The notes under the pieces were generated by a model, which saw only the letters and a program-made list of their open reading frames with translations, was not told the origin of the DNA and searched no databases. Positions 33,155 through 44,450 of a stretch of 64,000 nt of DNA are shown piece after piece (the first letter of the stretch is position 1; every line of letters starts with the position of its first letter). The stretch lies in contig NZ_BMCE01000001.1 of assembly GCF_014635025.1 (NCBI RefSeq), forward strand, positions 1 through 64,000, given 5' to 3'. The translations under genes were made by a program, and so were the position numbers. The stretch is from Fictibacillus barbaricus (GTDB taxonomy: Bacteria; Bacillota; Bacilli; Bacillales; Fictibacillaceae).

Positions 33155-33542
33155 GTAATTCAAGGAGTTTTTTTTCAATTAACCAATTCTCTATGCGATT
33201 TTTTACTTTCTCTTTTTGAAAAGCTTGCCACTCTTCCAGCAAGTTAAGCTCAGCCACTTTTTCATTAAATCGTTCAAAAGGTACATCTTCATTTAGGGCA
33301 TGAAGCAACTCGTTATTTTGGTTCTGACTTTCGAACTCAACCATCCAACTAAAAGCTTCTACATTCAATACCTTTGGAATCTCAACGAATCGCTCTGGCT
33401 CATCTGCATCTAAGAATTCAAGATTAGGAAGACCGTCTGGTTCGATCGCATCGAGAAGAATAACTTGTTCGGCAGTGTCTAAATAATATATGTGGTTTGC
33501 TTTATCATCCATGTAAGCAACCATTAATTTTTCAATAAACAA
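33138..33542 (-). CDS. UPF0158-like protein
   Basis: A 134-residue acidic protein. HIYYLDT, RFVEIP, the repeated acidic stretch and the ending W..F....NRIENWLIEKKLL match the pattern of the UPF0158 family as I know it. The start is TTG with GGAGGT nine bases upstream. It has no membrane segments or signal. The function is unknown. It is convergent with dnaB and divergent from purA. Confidence 0.7.
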   Translation of the reverse strand: MFIEKLMVAYMDDKANHIYYLDTAEQVILLDAIEPDGLPNLEFLDADEPERFVEIPKVLNVEAFSWMVEFESQNQNNELLHALNEDVPFERFNEKVAELNLLEEWQAFQKEKVKNRIENWLIEKKLLELQKQPD

Positions 33543-33623
33543 ATGAATTTTACCTCCTAGACAAGGTGTATACTACAGGATACGATAGAGTTTTTGATCT
33601 TTTGACTATGGAAACGCAAATAT

Positions 33624-33664
33624 ATTACGAACGAAAGTAAGTATATATGAATTAATGTTCGTGT
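33624..33664 (+). promoter_or_regulatory. paired PurBox-like PurR operator of purA
   Basis: Two inverted CGAAC-type boxes, CGAACGAAA (from 33628) and TTAATGTTCG (to 33661), about 16 bases apart. This is the arrangement of PurR operators in Bacillus. They lie just upstream of the purA promoter, so purine repression is expected. Confidence 0.7.
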
Positions 33665-33670
33665 TTTTGG

Positions 33671-33699
33671 TTGACTTTCCTTAAATATATTGCTAAACT
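33671..33699 (+). promoter_or_regulatory. purA promoter
   Basis: TTGACT (33671-33676), 17 bases, TAAACT (33694-33699), 62 bases before the ATG. Confidence 0.65.
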
Positions 33700-33743
33700 A
33701 AGCATGGTTTTTAAGATTAGATGATAAATTCGTCAATCGTTAA

Positions 33744-35048
<1,305 letters not shown>

Positions 35049-35059
35049 TTAAATAGGAG

Positions 35060-35090
35060 GCCCCTTGGAGACAAGGGGCTTCTTTTATTT
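35060..35090 (+). terminator. purA terminator
   Basis: GCCCCTTG-GAGA-CAAGGGGC followed by TTCTTTTATTT. Confidence 0.85.
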
Positions 35091-35157
35091 GTTTGGGGCT
35101 TTTATATATGCAGCTTGAGTGTTGAATTTTGTCGAACGACCTATATTTTTTGATTAA

Positions 35158-35249
35158 GACTCAATTTATCTTTAGAATGACTTAATTTTTTTAAATAAGA
35201 CTTAATTAACCCTCATTTTGACTTAATTGGAGCTGATCTAGACTTAATC
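35158..35249. repeat. Five-unit array with 20-21 bp period (GACTTAATT core)
   Basis: Cores GACTCAATT, GACTTAATT (three exact copies) and GACTTAATC begin at 35158, 35179, 35199, 35220 and 35241. The steps are 21, 20, 21 and 21 bases. The 11-12 bases between cores are unrelated. The array lies in the geneless stretch between purA and the tRNA cluster. The phase matches two DNA helical turns. No reading frame runs through it. Confidence 0.75.
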
Positions 35250-35373
35250 ACAGAAGAAAAAATAAGATATTGAAAGTTTTTATGAAAAATATTATGAAAA
35301 CATATTGCCAAAGCACTCATATCGTGATAAAGTAACACTTGTCGTGAAAAAACGACATTGTTTTTGAAAGCAC

Positions 35374-35469
35374 GAGCCATTAGCTCAGTCACGAGCGAAA
35401 CAACACGAGTTTACTGCGAGTTGTTTCGACGGATAAACGTACGGTATTGCTTGTAGAGGAAGAAACAGG
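35374..35469 (+). repeat. tRNA-Lys 5' fragment plus repeat element, copy A
   Basis: Bases 35374-35390 are identical to the first 17 bases of the intact tRNA-Lys 122 bases downstream, after which the D-arm is broken. A segment then follows (about 35404-35468: CACGAGT.., TTGTTTCGACGGATA, AGAGGAAGAAACA) that recurs in copy B at 35851-35916. A stem GAAACAAC..GTTGTTTC is possible at 35397-35428. Confidence 0.7.
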
Positions 35470-35495
35470 TATTACCGACGGAAATTTTATAGCCC

Positions 35496-35571
35496 GAGCC
35501 ATTAGCTCAGTCGGTAGAGCATCTGACTTTTAATCAGAGGGTCGAAGGTTCGAGTCCTTCATGGCTCACCA
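35496..35571 (+). tRNA. tRNA-Lys (UUU)
   Basis: 76 bases including encoded CCA. The acceptor GAGCCAT pairs with ATGGCTC, the anticodon loop is CTTTTAA (UUU), and the T-loop is TTCGAGT. All stems are intact. Confidence 0.97.
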
Positions 35572-35587
35572 CTTTTTTTAAAAAAGT

Positions 35588-35662
35588 GGCCCGTTGGTCA
35601 AGCGGTTAAGACACCGCCCTTTCACGGCGGTAACACGGGTTCGAATCCCGTACGGGTCACCA
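35588..35662 (+). tRNA. tRNA-Glu (UUC)
   Basis: 75 bases with encoded CCA. The acceptor GGCCCGT pairs with ACGGGTC, and the anticodon loop is CTTTCAC (UUC) on a CCGCC/GGCGG stem. Confidence 0.97.
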
Positions 35663-35700
35663 TTCATTTTTTCTCGAATAACCAGTACTTTTTTACAAGT

Positions 35701-35776
35701 GGACTCGTGGTGTAGTGGTTAACATGCCTGCCTGTCACGCAGGAGATCGCCGGTTCGACCCCGGTCGGGTCCGCCA
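35701..35776 (+). tRNA. tRNA-Asp (GUC)
   Basis: 76 bases with encoded CCA. The acceptor GGACTCG pairs with CGGGTCC (one G-T pair), and the anticodon loop is CTGTCAC (GUC). Confidence 0.97.
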
Positions 35777-35801
35777 TTTTTATTTTAAAAAAGTACAAAT
35801 G

Positions 35802-35916
35802 AAATAAAAACCAAATTTTTAATTTGGCTCGGTAGCTAAGAGCGTTACCTCACGAGTAAACTTCGATTTGTCTCGACGGATACGCATAAAAGAATAGCTA
35901 TAAGAGGAAGAGACAC
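35802..35916 (+). repeat. tRNA-Phe 5' fragment plus repeat element, copy B
   Basis: Bases 35802-35831 nearly repeat the sequence before and at the start of tRNA-Phe (35922-35950), including the small palindrome CCAAATT..AATTTGG. The tRNA-like start (GGCTCGGTAGCT) then breaks in the D-arm. A segment homologous to copy A follows at 35851-35916 (CACGAGT, TTGTCTCGACGGATA, AGAGGAAGAGACA) with almost the same internal spacing. Confidence 0.7.
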
Positions 35917-35944
35917 ACCTTAAATAAAACCAAATTTTCAATTT

Positions 35945-36020
<76 letters not shown>

Positions 36021-36042
36021 TTTTACTTTAAATCCTAAAACA

Positions 36043-36074
36043 TGTTGCATGTCCTGATGAAGGGCATGCTTTTT
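36043..36074 (+). terminator. tRNA cluster terminator
   Basis: GCATGTCCT-GATGA-AGGGCATGC stem with T8 tail. Confidence 0.82.
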
Positions 36075-36250
36075 TTTGCTCTGTTTAGGCGTCACGAATA
36101 GATCGAATCCTGCAGTACTTGCCCTACTTACATTGCATAACGGAACGCCGAACAATCAGAAAACAGCTAGAAAATGAGAAAGAGGGATAAGTACTTAACA
36201 TTAAGAATATAATGTTACCAATTGGGATTAGGAAGGTAGTGATCATACAG

Positions 36251-36826
36251 ATGGAATTTCAATGGGGACTGTATTTGATCGCGAGTTACCTTGTAGGTGG
36301 TTTGATGACAGGGTTTCTTGTAGCAAAGCTTTTAAAAGGTGTAGATTTACGACTGCTTGGAAGCGGCAATATAGGTGCACGAAATGCAGGGAGAGTTTTA
36401 GGGCCTTCTGGTTTCGTTCTAACATTAGCAGGTGACATCCTTAAAGCAGCGGCAGTCATCTGGGCTGCCATTCAATTTGAATACCCTCCACATATTCAGC
36501 TGCTTGGTTTTCTAGCTGTTATTCTAGGCCATCTTTATCCAATATTTCTAAGGTTTCAAGGAGGAAAAGGGGTTGCCTCATTTATCGGAGGTTTGGTCGT
36601 TTTTCATTTAGTCTCTGCGATATTAGTTGGTGCAGCATTCCTTTTGTTTTATTCCATTAAACGAAGCTTAACGGTTGCAGGGTTATTTGCCTTTGCACTT
36701 GCTCCTTTCTTCTATTGGTTGATTGAAAGACAATGGCTTGAAACGCTCATTCTTCTGCCGATCAGTTTACTCGTTATATATGTTCAAAAAGACGATATTA
36801 AGGAAAGAATCAAGTTAAACGAATAA
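36251..36826 (+). CDS. PlsY-family glycerol-3-phosphate acyltransferase homologue
   Basis: A 191-residue membrane protein from the ATG at 36251. A GTG at 36239 is also possible and the ribosome site does not decide. Motifs of PlsY are present: LLGSGNIGARNAGR and GHLYPIFLRFQGGKGVASFIGG. About five hydrophobic segments span the membrane. PlsY transfers acyl groups from acyl-phosphate to glycerol-3-phosphate. The third motif near the C terminus (YVQKDDIKERIKLNE) is weaker than in housekeeping PlsY, so this may be a divergent paralogue. Confidence 0.85.
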   Translation: MEFQWGLYLIASYLVGGLMTGFLVAKLLKGVDLRLLGSGNIGARNAGRVLGPSGFVLTLAGDILKAAAVIWAAIQFEYPPHIQLLGFLAVILGHLYPIFLRFQGGKGVASFIGGLVVFHLVSAILVGAAFLLFYSIKRSLTVAGLFAFALAPFFYWLIERQWLETLILLPISLLVIYVQKDDIKERIKLNE

Positions 36827-36832
36827 TTCTTA

Positions 36833-36867
36833 AAGAGCAAAAAGAGTTTATCTTTTGCTCTTTTTTG
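36833..36867 (+). terminator. terminator after plsY-like gene
   Basis: AAAGAGCAAAA..TTTTGCTCTTTTTT stem and T-run. Confidence 0.85.
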
Positions 36868-37024
36868 ATGGCCCACTTTTACAGTTAGATTACAAAAACC
36901 GTGAATTTCTGACAAATTGAAATCCCTTATGATAGGATACTAGAGATAATAAACGGCGAAGATTGTCCTAGGACAATAGACATAGCAGAGAAATAGCAGA
37001 GGATCTTTAGGGGGAAAAAGAAGA

Positions 37025-38476
37025 GTGCAGAATCGAAAAACCACTGAAAGATTTATAAGAAAACTAGTTCCGTTATTTTTAGCAGTTATTATGATACTCT
37101 CAACATTTACGTTGAATCCTTCTGTAACAAACGCACATCACGATGATAACCAGTTAATAAAAACAGTTTTCCATGTTTATGTTGATGGGGTAAAGATTGG
37201 TACAGTAAGGGAAAAAAGTGTTGTTAATCAGACAGTTGAGCATATTTTACAGAATGCAAAAGGCAGAAAGAGCGATTTTGCCTTTACCATAAATGAATCT
37301 ATAGAGTTAAAGCCAGAAAAGATGTTTCGGCCACAGTTCGATCATGAAGCGGCTAGAAAAGCGTTAACAAAGCATTTATCTGTTTCAATAGAAGCTTACC
37401 GTTTGGTGGTGGGTGGACAGACAGCAGCTTATGTTTCTAGTGAAAAAGAAGCAGAGGACATACTTTTAAAGCTTCAACTTGAACATGTTTCAAAAGAAGA
37501 ACTGGATGCTATAAATAAAAAGAAGGCTAAAGATAAAGAACTTGAAATACCAGATCTAAAACCTGGTGAAAGTAAAGTTGTTGACGTTGATTTTTCTAAT
37601 CCTATTTTAATTTGGAAGGCACAGACATCCATTAATGAACTCGTTTCTGTTAAGGAAGCGATGTCCCGTATAAAAGAAGGGACACTTCAAAGAAAAGAAC
37701 ATGTTGTTTTAGAAGGGGAAACAGTTGAATCGATTACTGAAAAGTATCACTTATCAATGGATCAATTTTTCACGTTGAATCCAAGAATGCTGCTAGCGCC
37801 CGTTATTCGAACAGGTGACTCAGTAACCGTAACAGAAAAGAAGCCTTTTACCGAAGTACTCGTCTATAAAGCCACTCGTGTTCAAAACGAGATTCCTTTT
37901 CAAATTGAAAAGCAGGAAGACAGTACAATAGAAAAAGGCCAGACAAAAACGGTACAAAAAGGTCAAAACGGATTAGAGGATATCACCTTTACTGTTTATA
38001 ATGCAGACAACAAGCTTCTTCAAAAAGATATCTTGAAGAAAGAGCAAGTAAAAGCACCTGTAACTGAGATTCAAAAGATCGGTACAAAGGTGATCCCATC
38101 TAAGGGAACAGGCACTCTTTCATGGCCTGCCGTTGGTGGATATATTTCCAGCCATAAAGGATCACGCTGGGGAAGGCAGCATAAAGGAATCGATATTGCT
38201 CGTCCATCTGAACGCTCTATCCTTGCTGCAGATAATGGCACCGTCGTATTTGCGGGCTGGGACGGGGATTATGGCAAAAAGATCATCATCAATCATAACA
38301 ATGGAATGAGAACTATCTATGCTCATTTGAATTCTCTTTCTGTATCAACAGGGGATGTGGTGCAGAAGGGTTCAAAGATTGGTGTGATGGGTTCTACAGG
38401 CCGATCGACAGGTGTACATTTACATTTTGAAGTATACGAGAATGGTGATCTGAAAAATCCTGCAGATTACTTGTGA
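37025..38476 (+). CDS. Secreted M23 peptidoglycan endopeptidase with LysM and G5 domains
   Basis: A 483-residue exported cell-wall hydrolase. A signal peptide covers about the first 38 residues. A LysM domain (about 220-275, VVLEGETVESITEKYHLSMDQFFTLNP) binds peptidoglycan, and a G5-like domain follows (about 280-350). The C-terminal M23 domain has the zinc ligands HKGIDIARP and GVHLHFEVYENG and the middle motif GMRTIYAHL. The start is GTG behind AGGGGGAAAAAG. It lies before the WalRK operon, whose regulon controls such hydrolases. Confidence 0.93.
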   Translation: MQNRKTTERFIRKLVPLFLAVIMILSTFTLNPSVTNAHHDDNQLIKTVFHVYVDGVKIGTVREKSVVNQTVEHILQNAKGRKSDFAFTINESIELKPEKMFRPQFDHEAARKALTKHLSVSIEAYRLVVGGQTAAYVSSEKEAEDILLKLQLEHVSKEELDAINKKKAKDKELEIPDLKPGESKVVDVDFSNPILIWKAQTSINELVSVKEAMSRIKEGTLQRKEHVVLEGETVESITEKYHLSMDQFFTLNPRMLLAPVIRTGDSVTVTEKKPFTEVLVYKATRVQNEIPFQIEKQEDSTIEKGQTKTVQKGQNGLEDITFTVYNADNKLLQKDILKKEQVKAPVTEIQKIGTKVIPSKGTGTLSWPAVGGYISSHKGSRWGRQHKGIDIARPSERSILAADNGTVVFAGWDGDYGKKIIINHNNGMRTIYAHLNSLSVSTGDVVQKGSKIGVMGSTGRSTGVHLHFEVYENGDLKNPADYL

Positions 38477-38488
38477 TAATACGTGTAA

Positions 38489-38528
38489 GACCTCTTGGGA
38501 ATGAACCATTTCTGGGAGGTTTTTCTTA
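38489..38528 (+). terminator. terminator after M23 gene
   Basis: GACCTC..GAGGT stem with TTTTTC tail. The inner part of the stem is imperfect. Confidence 0.55.
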
Positions 38529-38666
38529 TCAGAAATTAGAAGGTTTTACTAGTAGTATGGAGAAAGTTTCAACTGTGATAAAATAGTAGAGATACCATTT
38601 AAAACAAACAATAAAGTATATATCCTGCTATATATAAAATAGAGTTTCCGAAGAAGGAGCGTTCCC

Positions 38667-39371
38667 ATGGAAAAGAAAATTCTCGTAGTGGATGATGAAA
38701 AACCAATTGCAGACATCCTGCAGTTCAATCTTGAAAAAGAAGGATTTACTGTCATTTGTGCCTATGACGGTATAAATGCACTTGAAAAGGTTGAGAAAGA
38801 AAAGCCTGATATGATTCTGCTTGATATTATGCTTCCTTTAAAAGATGGCATGGAAGTATGCCGTGAAATCCGTAAAAAATATGATATGCCGATTATTATG
38901 CTTACAGCTAAAGATTCGGAAATTGATAAAGTACTAGGATTAGAGCTTGGTGCGGATGATTATGTGACAAAGCCTTTTAGCACACGAGAATTGATCGCTC
39001 GTGTCAAAGCAAATCTGCGCCGTCATCAACAAGAAGCAGAGCGTGAGGTAGATGAGAACAATGAGATCACGATCGGTTCTTTAACCATCCATCCTGATGC
39101 TTATATTGTTACAAAACGCGGTGAAACCATTGAGTTAACACATCGAGAATTTGAATTGCTGCATTATCTGGCTAAACATATCGGACAAGTGATGACACGT
39201 GAACACTTGCTGCAAACGGTGTGGGGGTACGACTATTTTGGAGATGTTCGAACAGTTGATGTTACCGTTCGCCGTCTCCGTGAAAAAGTAGAAGATAACC
39301 CGAGCCACCCATTATGGATCATTACAAGACGCGGAGTGGGGTATTACCTAAGAAATCCTGATCAGGAGTAA
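38667..39371 (+). CDS. walR: Response regulator WalR (YycF)
   Basis: A 234-residue OmpR-family regulator. The receiver (1-120) has Asp53 in ILLDIMLP and Lys102 in VTKPF. The winged-helix domain ends with [17 protein letters not shown]. WalR is the essential regulator of cell-wall metabolism. AAGGAGC precedes the ATG. It is the first gene of walRKHIJ-htrA. Confidence 0.98.
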   Translation: MEKKILVVDDEKPIADILQFNLEKEGFTVICAYDGINALEKVEKEKPDMILLDIMLPLKDGMEVCREIRKKYDMPIIMLTAKDSEIDKVLGLELGADDYVTKPFSTRELIARVKANLRRHQQEAEREVDENNEITIGSLTIHPDAYIVTKRGETIELTHREFELLHYLAKHIGQVMTREHLLQTVWGYDYFGDVRTVDVTVRRLREKVEDNPSHPLWIITRRGVGYYLRNPDQE

Positions 39372-39376
39372 TCATC

Positions 39377-41212
39377 ATGGATAAAGTGAATTTTTTTAAA
39401 TCAATACATGTCAAATTTGTATTGATTTATGTTTTGCTCATTTTAATAGCCATGCAAGTGATCAGCGTTTATTTTATTAATAACCTAGAGGCTGATCTTC
39501 GGCAAAGCTTCTCTAAATCACTCTATGACAGAGTGAATTTATTAGAGTTTAATATTGAGCAAAAGATGAAGGACGCAAGTAAGTATAAAAATAGTAAAAA
39601 CGAAGATGGGGAAGAACAGGTAACGCTTGAAGAAGATATTCAAGCGTTAATTGATGAGGAGTTTGAAGAAAAAGAATTACAAGTCTTGAATAAAGAAGGT
39701 ATGGTTCTTGCCAGCAACAAACAAAGGCTGGTCGGCCAAATCAGCTTTAACCCTAAGATTAAAATCGCTCTTGAAGGCACTGTTGATGATGAGATCATGC
39801 TTACACCTGAGGGTGAAAGGGTTATGGTTTTGGCAAAGCCGATTCAGATAAACAGTGATGGACCAACCATCGGAGCTATTTATCTACAAGCCTCTATCGA
39901 AAGCATCTTCAAACAAATTCAGCGTATTAATAATATTTTAGTAACCGGTACAGTAATCGCTCTGATTATTACAGGACTACTCGGTGTCTTCTTGGCGCGT
40001 ACGATAACCCGTCCAATGGCAGATATGAGAAAACAGGCTCTGGTTATGGCCAGAGGAGATTTCTCGCGTAAAGTTCAGCTTTATGGAGATGATGAGATCG
40101 GACAGCTGGCGATGACGTTTAACAACCTGACGACAAAGCTCCAAGAAGCGACTGCCATTACCGAGAGTGAAAGAAGAAAGCTGCGTTCAGTCCTGACCTA
40201 TATGACTGATGGTGTGATCGCGACAGATCGAGATGGAGCCATCATTCTTATGAATGACCGCGCTGAAGAAATGCTGAATATCTCCAGGCAGAATGCACTT
40301 GGCACTTCACTATTGGAACTGCTTCGATTAAACACGAATTATACATGGGAAGAGCTGTATAACGAATATGAGTCTATGCTGCTTGATTTCAGTACAGACG
40401 ATCTTCATTATGTCGTCCGGGCTAACTTCTCAACCATCCAAAAAGATGATGGGCCAATTAATGGTCTTATTTGTGTTCTTCATGATGTAACAGAACAAGA
40501 ACAAATAGATAACGAACGAAGAGAGTTTGTATTTAACGTTTCACATGAGTTAAGAACGCCTCTTACTACGATGAGGAGCTATCTAGAAGCCCTTGCAGAC
40601 GGTGCTTGGCAGGATGATAATATTGCCCCGCGTTTCCTTGAAGTAACCCAAAATGAAACAGAGCGTATGATCAGACTTGTTACAGATCTGCTTCAACTTT
40701 CAAAAATGGATAGCAAAGACTATAGATTTAACTTCCGTGAGATTGATTTGATTCACTTTTTAAACGGGATTATTGATCGTTTTGACATGCTTGAAAAAGA
40801 AAATATTGAGTTATCCCGCTCACTGCCTGACACCTTGATCCCTGTTCAAATGGATACTGACAAGATGACACAAGTATTGGATAACATCATTTCTAATGCG
40901 ATGAAGTATTCTCCTGAAGGTGGTACGATCACGTTTACAGCTGTAGTTATCGGCCGAAAAGTAAAAGTGAGCATCTCTGATCAGGGTGTAGGAATTCCCA
41001 AGAACAACGTATCCAAGATTTTTGACCGTTTCTTTAGAGTAGACCGAGCACGTTCTAGAGATATAGGCGGAACGGGGCTGGGTCTTGCGATCGCAAAAGA
41101 AATTGTGCTGGCGCACGGCGGAGATATATGGGCAGAAAGTGAATGGGGACAAGGAACAACGATACATTTCACTCTTCCTTTAAGAAAAGTTAAGGAGGGG
41201 CCAAAAGCATGA
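39377..41212 (+). CDS. walK: Sensor histidine kinase WalK (YycG)
   Basis: A 611-residue sensor kinase. Two membrane helices (about 11-31 and 185-205) flank an extracytoplasmic Cache/PAS domain. HAMP, cytoplasmic PAS, HisKA with the phosphorylated histidine in FNVSHELRTPLTTMRSY, and the ATPase domain with N, G1 (DQGVGIPKNN) and G2 (GGTGLGLAIAKE) boxes follow. It starts five bases after walR and overlaps walH by four bases. Confidence 0.98.
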   Translation: MDKVNFFKSIHVKFVLIYVLLILIAMQVISVYFINNLEADLRQSFSKSLYDRVNLLEFNIEQKMKDASKYKNSKNEDGEEQVTLEEDIQALIDEEFEEKELQVLNKEGMVLASNKQRLVGQISFNPKIKIALEGTVDDEIMLTPEGERVMVLAKPIQINSDGPTIGAIYLQASIESIFKQIQRINNILVTGTVIALIITGLLGVFLARTITRPMADMRKQALVMARGDFSRKVQLYGDDEIGQLAMTFNNLTTKLQEATAITESERRKLRSVLTYMTDGVIATDRDGAIILMNDRAEEMLNISRQNALGTSLLELLRLNTNYTWEELYNEYESMLLDFSTDDLHYVVRANFSTIQKDDGPINGLICVLHDVTEQEQIDNERREFVFNVSHELRTPLTTMRSYLEALADGAWQDDNIAPRFLEVTQNETERMIRLVTDLLQLSKMDSKDYRFNFREIDLIHFLNGIIDRFDMLEKENIELSRSLPDTLIPVQMDTDKMTQVLDNIISNAMKYSPEGGTITFTAVVIGRKVKVSISDQGVGIPKNNVSKIFDRFFRVDRARSRDIGGTGLGLAIAKEIVLAHGGDIWAESEWGQGTTIHFTLPLRKVKEGPKA

Positions 41213-42633
41213 ACTGGTTAAAATGGATTACACATACAAGAAAAGTGATTACGTATGTTCGTGAAAACCGTGAATTGATAAAGTCAGTTGTTTTAACGTC
41301 ATTGATCGCATTAAGCCTTGTCTTAACATGGAGCTTGTGGACTTTTAAACCGAGCTACCCTGCATTAGAGGATCCACGAACAGTGAAAAAGGAAATGGTA
41401 GAAGATCAGCTTTCTTTATCTGAAGCTGTCTATCCTACCCAAGTAATCTATCACAAAGACAATGAATTATATGGAGCAGAAGCTAACAATCAGATCAATT
41501 TATTTCATAAAGTCTTAAGTGAGACAAGATTTACTTTTGATACAGGTCCAAAGAATGATCAAACATTTGACCCTGCTGATGAGAGCTTTATAAAGAAAAC
41601 AAACTATGTAGAAGTAATCTATCCTGTAGGAATGAGTCAGGAGATATATAAAGATGTCTTTTCTTTTGAAGCAGCTCAAATTACAGCAAGCAAGCCTCAG
41701 AACGTAGACAGACTATACTTGTATCAAAGCAATACAGGCGGCGTTGAAGGGTATCTGATCTCGTATCAGCCACAGAAGAAACAAAAAATTAAAGCGATAA
41801 ATAATGACGCACTTTTGCCTTTGCTAAAGCAAATGAATCAACTTGTCGCAAAAGAGGATTTTAAGCCTTATGTTTCTCATGACATTAAAGAAGAGACAAG
41901 TGAAGGGGAAAATGAGATTAAAGACCGCTTCTATTTTCCTATGAATTCTATAATAGTAAACAGCAACGCTTATATCTCAAAAGCCATCAATGAAGAAACG
42001 AAAGAGAAATATAAAAAAGCTCTATTTAAGGATCCTTTAGCCGTTAAAAGTGCTTCTACGGCTGTAAATGAAGAAACATTTACAGATGGTACAGCTGCAA
42101 TGGTTATAAATGAAACAGAAAACCGATTCACGTATACAAACTTTGCAGGTTTAACAAATGGGAGTCAAAGCACGATCAATTCTCCACTATTCCTGTCTAT
42201 AGACTATGTAAATACGCATGCAGGATGGGGCGGTAATCCTTATATCGTATCATCTCTCGATAACGAAACGGCTGGGTTTTGGCTTTACGTAGACGAACTG
42301 CCAGTATTGGATGATGATATGCAGATGAGTCTTAGCTGGTCTGAAGGTGAACTCTACCAATATAAGAGGTCTATGGTAGAACTGGATACACAATCTAAAT
42401 ATTATCCAGAAGATCTATCAGAGACGATCAAACTGGAATCAGGCAATGAGGTTATCCAAGAGTTAAAGGCTGCTGATTATAACGAGAACTATATTAAGGA
42501 TGTCCGAATCGGTTATTCCATCAGAAGGCAAAGCAAACCACATATCTATATATTAGAGCCAAAATGGTTTATAAATTATGAAAATCAAGGGTGGTCGCCA
42601 TTATTTAAAGCTGACAGAGAGGAAGGGTTTTAA
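41209..42633 (+). CDS. walH: WalK regulator WalH (YycH)
   Basis: A 474-residue protein with one N-terminal membrane anchor (about residues 24-44, VVLTSLIALSLVLTWSLW) and a large extracytoplasmic YycH domain. With WalI it restrains WalK activity at the division site in B. subtilis. AAGGAGGGGCC precedes the ATG, which overlaps the walK stop. Confidence 0.94.
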   Translation: MNWLKWITHTRKVITYVRENRELIKSVVLTSLIALSLVLTWSLWTFKPSYPALEDPRTVKKEMVEDQLSLSEAVYPTQVIYHKDNELYGAEANNQINLFHKVLSETRFTFDTGPKNDQTFDPADESFIKKTNYVEVIYPVGMSQEIYKDVFSFEAAQITASKPQNVDRLYLYQSNTGGVEGYLISYQPQKKQKIKAINNDALLPLLKQMNQLVAKEDFKPYVSHDIKEETSEGENEIKDRFYFPMNSIIVNSNAYISKAINEETKEKYKKALFKDPLAVKSASTAVNEETFTDGTAAMVINETENRFTYTNFAGLTNGSQSTINSPLFLSIDYVNTHAGWGGNPYIVSSLDNETAGFWLYVDELPVLDDDMQMSLSWSEGELYQYKRSMVELDTQSKYYPEDLSETIKLESGNEVIQELKAADYNENYIKDVRIGYSIRRQSKPHIYILEPKWFINYENQGWSPLFKADREEGF

Positions 42634-43479
42634 TTGGATTGGAAAAAAACAAAAAGCATCTTTATCCTTACCTTCCTTGTCTTGAACTTGTTTCTAGGCT
42701 ATCAGCTCTACCAAAAGAATGATATAAACAATATCGCACCACTTTCTCAACAGCCTTTAGAAGAGATACTGCGAATTAACAATATTGAGTACGAAGATCA
42801 GATTCCGAAATATAAAGACGAACAAACACTGATCAGCGCTCAGAGATACAATTTTTCTGATGAAGAAAAATCGTTAAAATTTAAAGAAATTTCGCTGGAT
42901 CAACAAAAAAGTTCAGATATTACATTGAACTATACATTAAAGAAACCGATGGATCTGCCTAAGAAAGATGACAATGATCTTATAGATACACTGTCTAAGT
43001 TTCTAGAAGATAATGTGTCACGCGGTAATGAGTATGCCTATTTTGCCTGGGATAAGAAGAAGAACATCATTTGGTTCAATCAGATTTATTTAAAAAAACC
43101 TATCTTTTATAATGCTGCTAATTTTGATCAGCCAAAGGATTCTAATTTAGACTTTGAAGCTCCAAATGGTATGATTAAATTTTACCTTGATGAAAAAGGA
43201 AGACTGACAAAGTTTACACAAACGTATCTATTAATCATGCGTCAAGGAGCTCCACAGGAAATTATTGATCCTACTAAAGCGTTAGGAAGGCTGTTCGATA
43301 CTGCCTACTTAACAAAGGGTGATAAGGTAAAAGACATACAATTGGGGTATTACAGTCTAGTAGAGGTAGGAGACCTTCAAGTATATGCTCCTACTTGGTT
43401 TATAGAAACAGAAGACGGACAGTATTTAGTTAATGCAACTGACAGTTCCATTCAAGTGTTATCGGGAGAAGAAGAGTAG
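42634..43479 (+). CDS. walI: WalK regulator WalI (YycI)
   Basis: A 281-residue protein with a single N-terminal membrane helix ([17 protein letters not shown]) and a periplasmic-side YycI domain. The TTG start follows the walH stop directly, with GAGGAAGGG upstream. It forms a complex with WalH and WalK. Confidence 0.94.
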   Translation: MDWKKTKSIFILTFLVLNLFLGYQLYQKNDINNIAPLSQQPLEEILRINNIEYEDQIPKYKDEQTLISAQRYNFSDEEKSLKFKEISLDQQKSSDITLNYTLKKPMDLPKKDDNDLIDTLSKFLEDNVSRGNEYAYFAWDKKKNIIWFNQIYLKKPIFYNAANFDQPKDSNLDFEAPNGMIKFYLDEKGRLTKFTQTYLLIMRQGAPQEIIDPTKALGRLFDTAYLTKGDKVKDIQLGYYSLVEVGDLQVYAPTWFIETEDGQYLVNATDSSIQVLSGEEE

Positions 43480-43495
43480 AAAGGAACATGCGGTT

Positions 43496-44293
43496 ATGAG
43501 TTTGAAATTTAGCGTTCTTGCTAGTGGAAGCTCGGGGAATGCGATATACGTAGAGACGGAAAAGACACGCTTGCTTGTTGATGCAGGTCTGAGTGCAAAA
43601 CAGATTCAAATTCTTTTTGAAAAAGCGGCTTGTGGTGAAGTAGGTGATATTGACGGTATCTTGGTCACTCATGAACATAGCGATCACATAAAAGGACTCG
43701 GTGTACTTGCCCGAAAATTTAAGCTGCCGATCTATGCGAATAAGAACACATGGAATGCCATGGACGGCCTGATTGGTGACGTTGCAACGGAACAAAAATT
43801 TGAGTTTGAGATGGAAACCGTTAAAACGTTCCATGATCTAGAGGTTGAGTCGTTTGGCGTTTCTCATGATGCAGCTGAGCCGATGTTTTATGTTTTTCAT
43901 CATAATGGAAGAAAGCTTGCTCTTATGACAGATACGGGCTACGTGAGTGATCGTATGAAAGGGATCATTCGTGACAGCCACTCGCTTGTTATTGAATCTA
44001 ACCACGATATTAACATGCTTATGATGGGAAGATACCCTTGGAATATTAAACGCCGGATCTTAGGTGATCATGGGCATATATCTAACGAAGATTGTGGACA
44101 TGCTCTTGCGGATGTTATTGGGGATGGCACTAAACATATATATCTAGCCCATCTGAGTAGAGATAATAACATGAAGGATATTGCGCGCCTAGCGGTTGAA
44201 CAGACCCTAAAGACCTATGATATCACTGCTGGAGAACAAATTATTCTTCATGATACCGATGCAAGCCAGCCAACAAAACTGGCTTTAGTGTAA
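43496..44293 (+). CDS. walJ: Metallo-beta-lactamase fold hydrolase WalJ (YycJ)
   Basis: A 265-residue cytoplasmic metallo-beta-lactamase protein. The metal motif is [13 protein letters not shown], with further ligands in LMTDTGY and [11 protein letters not shown]. In Firmicutes it is the walJ/yycJ gene of this operon, with exonuclease activity proposed and a role in coordinating division and replication. The ATG at 43496 has AGAAAGGA upstream. A longer reading would overlap walI. Confidence 0.95.
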   Translation: MSLKFSVLASGSSGNAIYVETEKTRLLVDAGLSAKQIQILFEKAACGEVGDIDGILVTHEHSDHIKGLGVLARKFKLPIYANKNTWNAMDGLIGDVATEQKFEFEMETVKTFHDLEVESFGVSHDAAEPMFYVFHHNGRKLALMTDTGYVSDRMKGIIRDSHSLVIESNHDINMLMMGRYPWNIKRRILGDHGHISNEDCGHALADVIGDGTKHIYLAHLSRDNNMKDIARLAVEQTLKTYDITAGEQIILHDTDASQPTKLALV

Positions 44294-44450
44294 CTCCTCG
44301 CGTTGTTTAAAGTAAACCGTTTCAGGAAATAACAATAAGTGTGGGAAATTATGAAAAATAACCCAAAATGTCCATATTTTCAGGACTAATTGCTTACAAT
44401 AGGTTATGAACTCATACACTTGATTGTTGAAAGGAACGGTGAAGAGCAAT

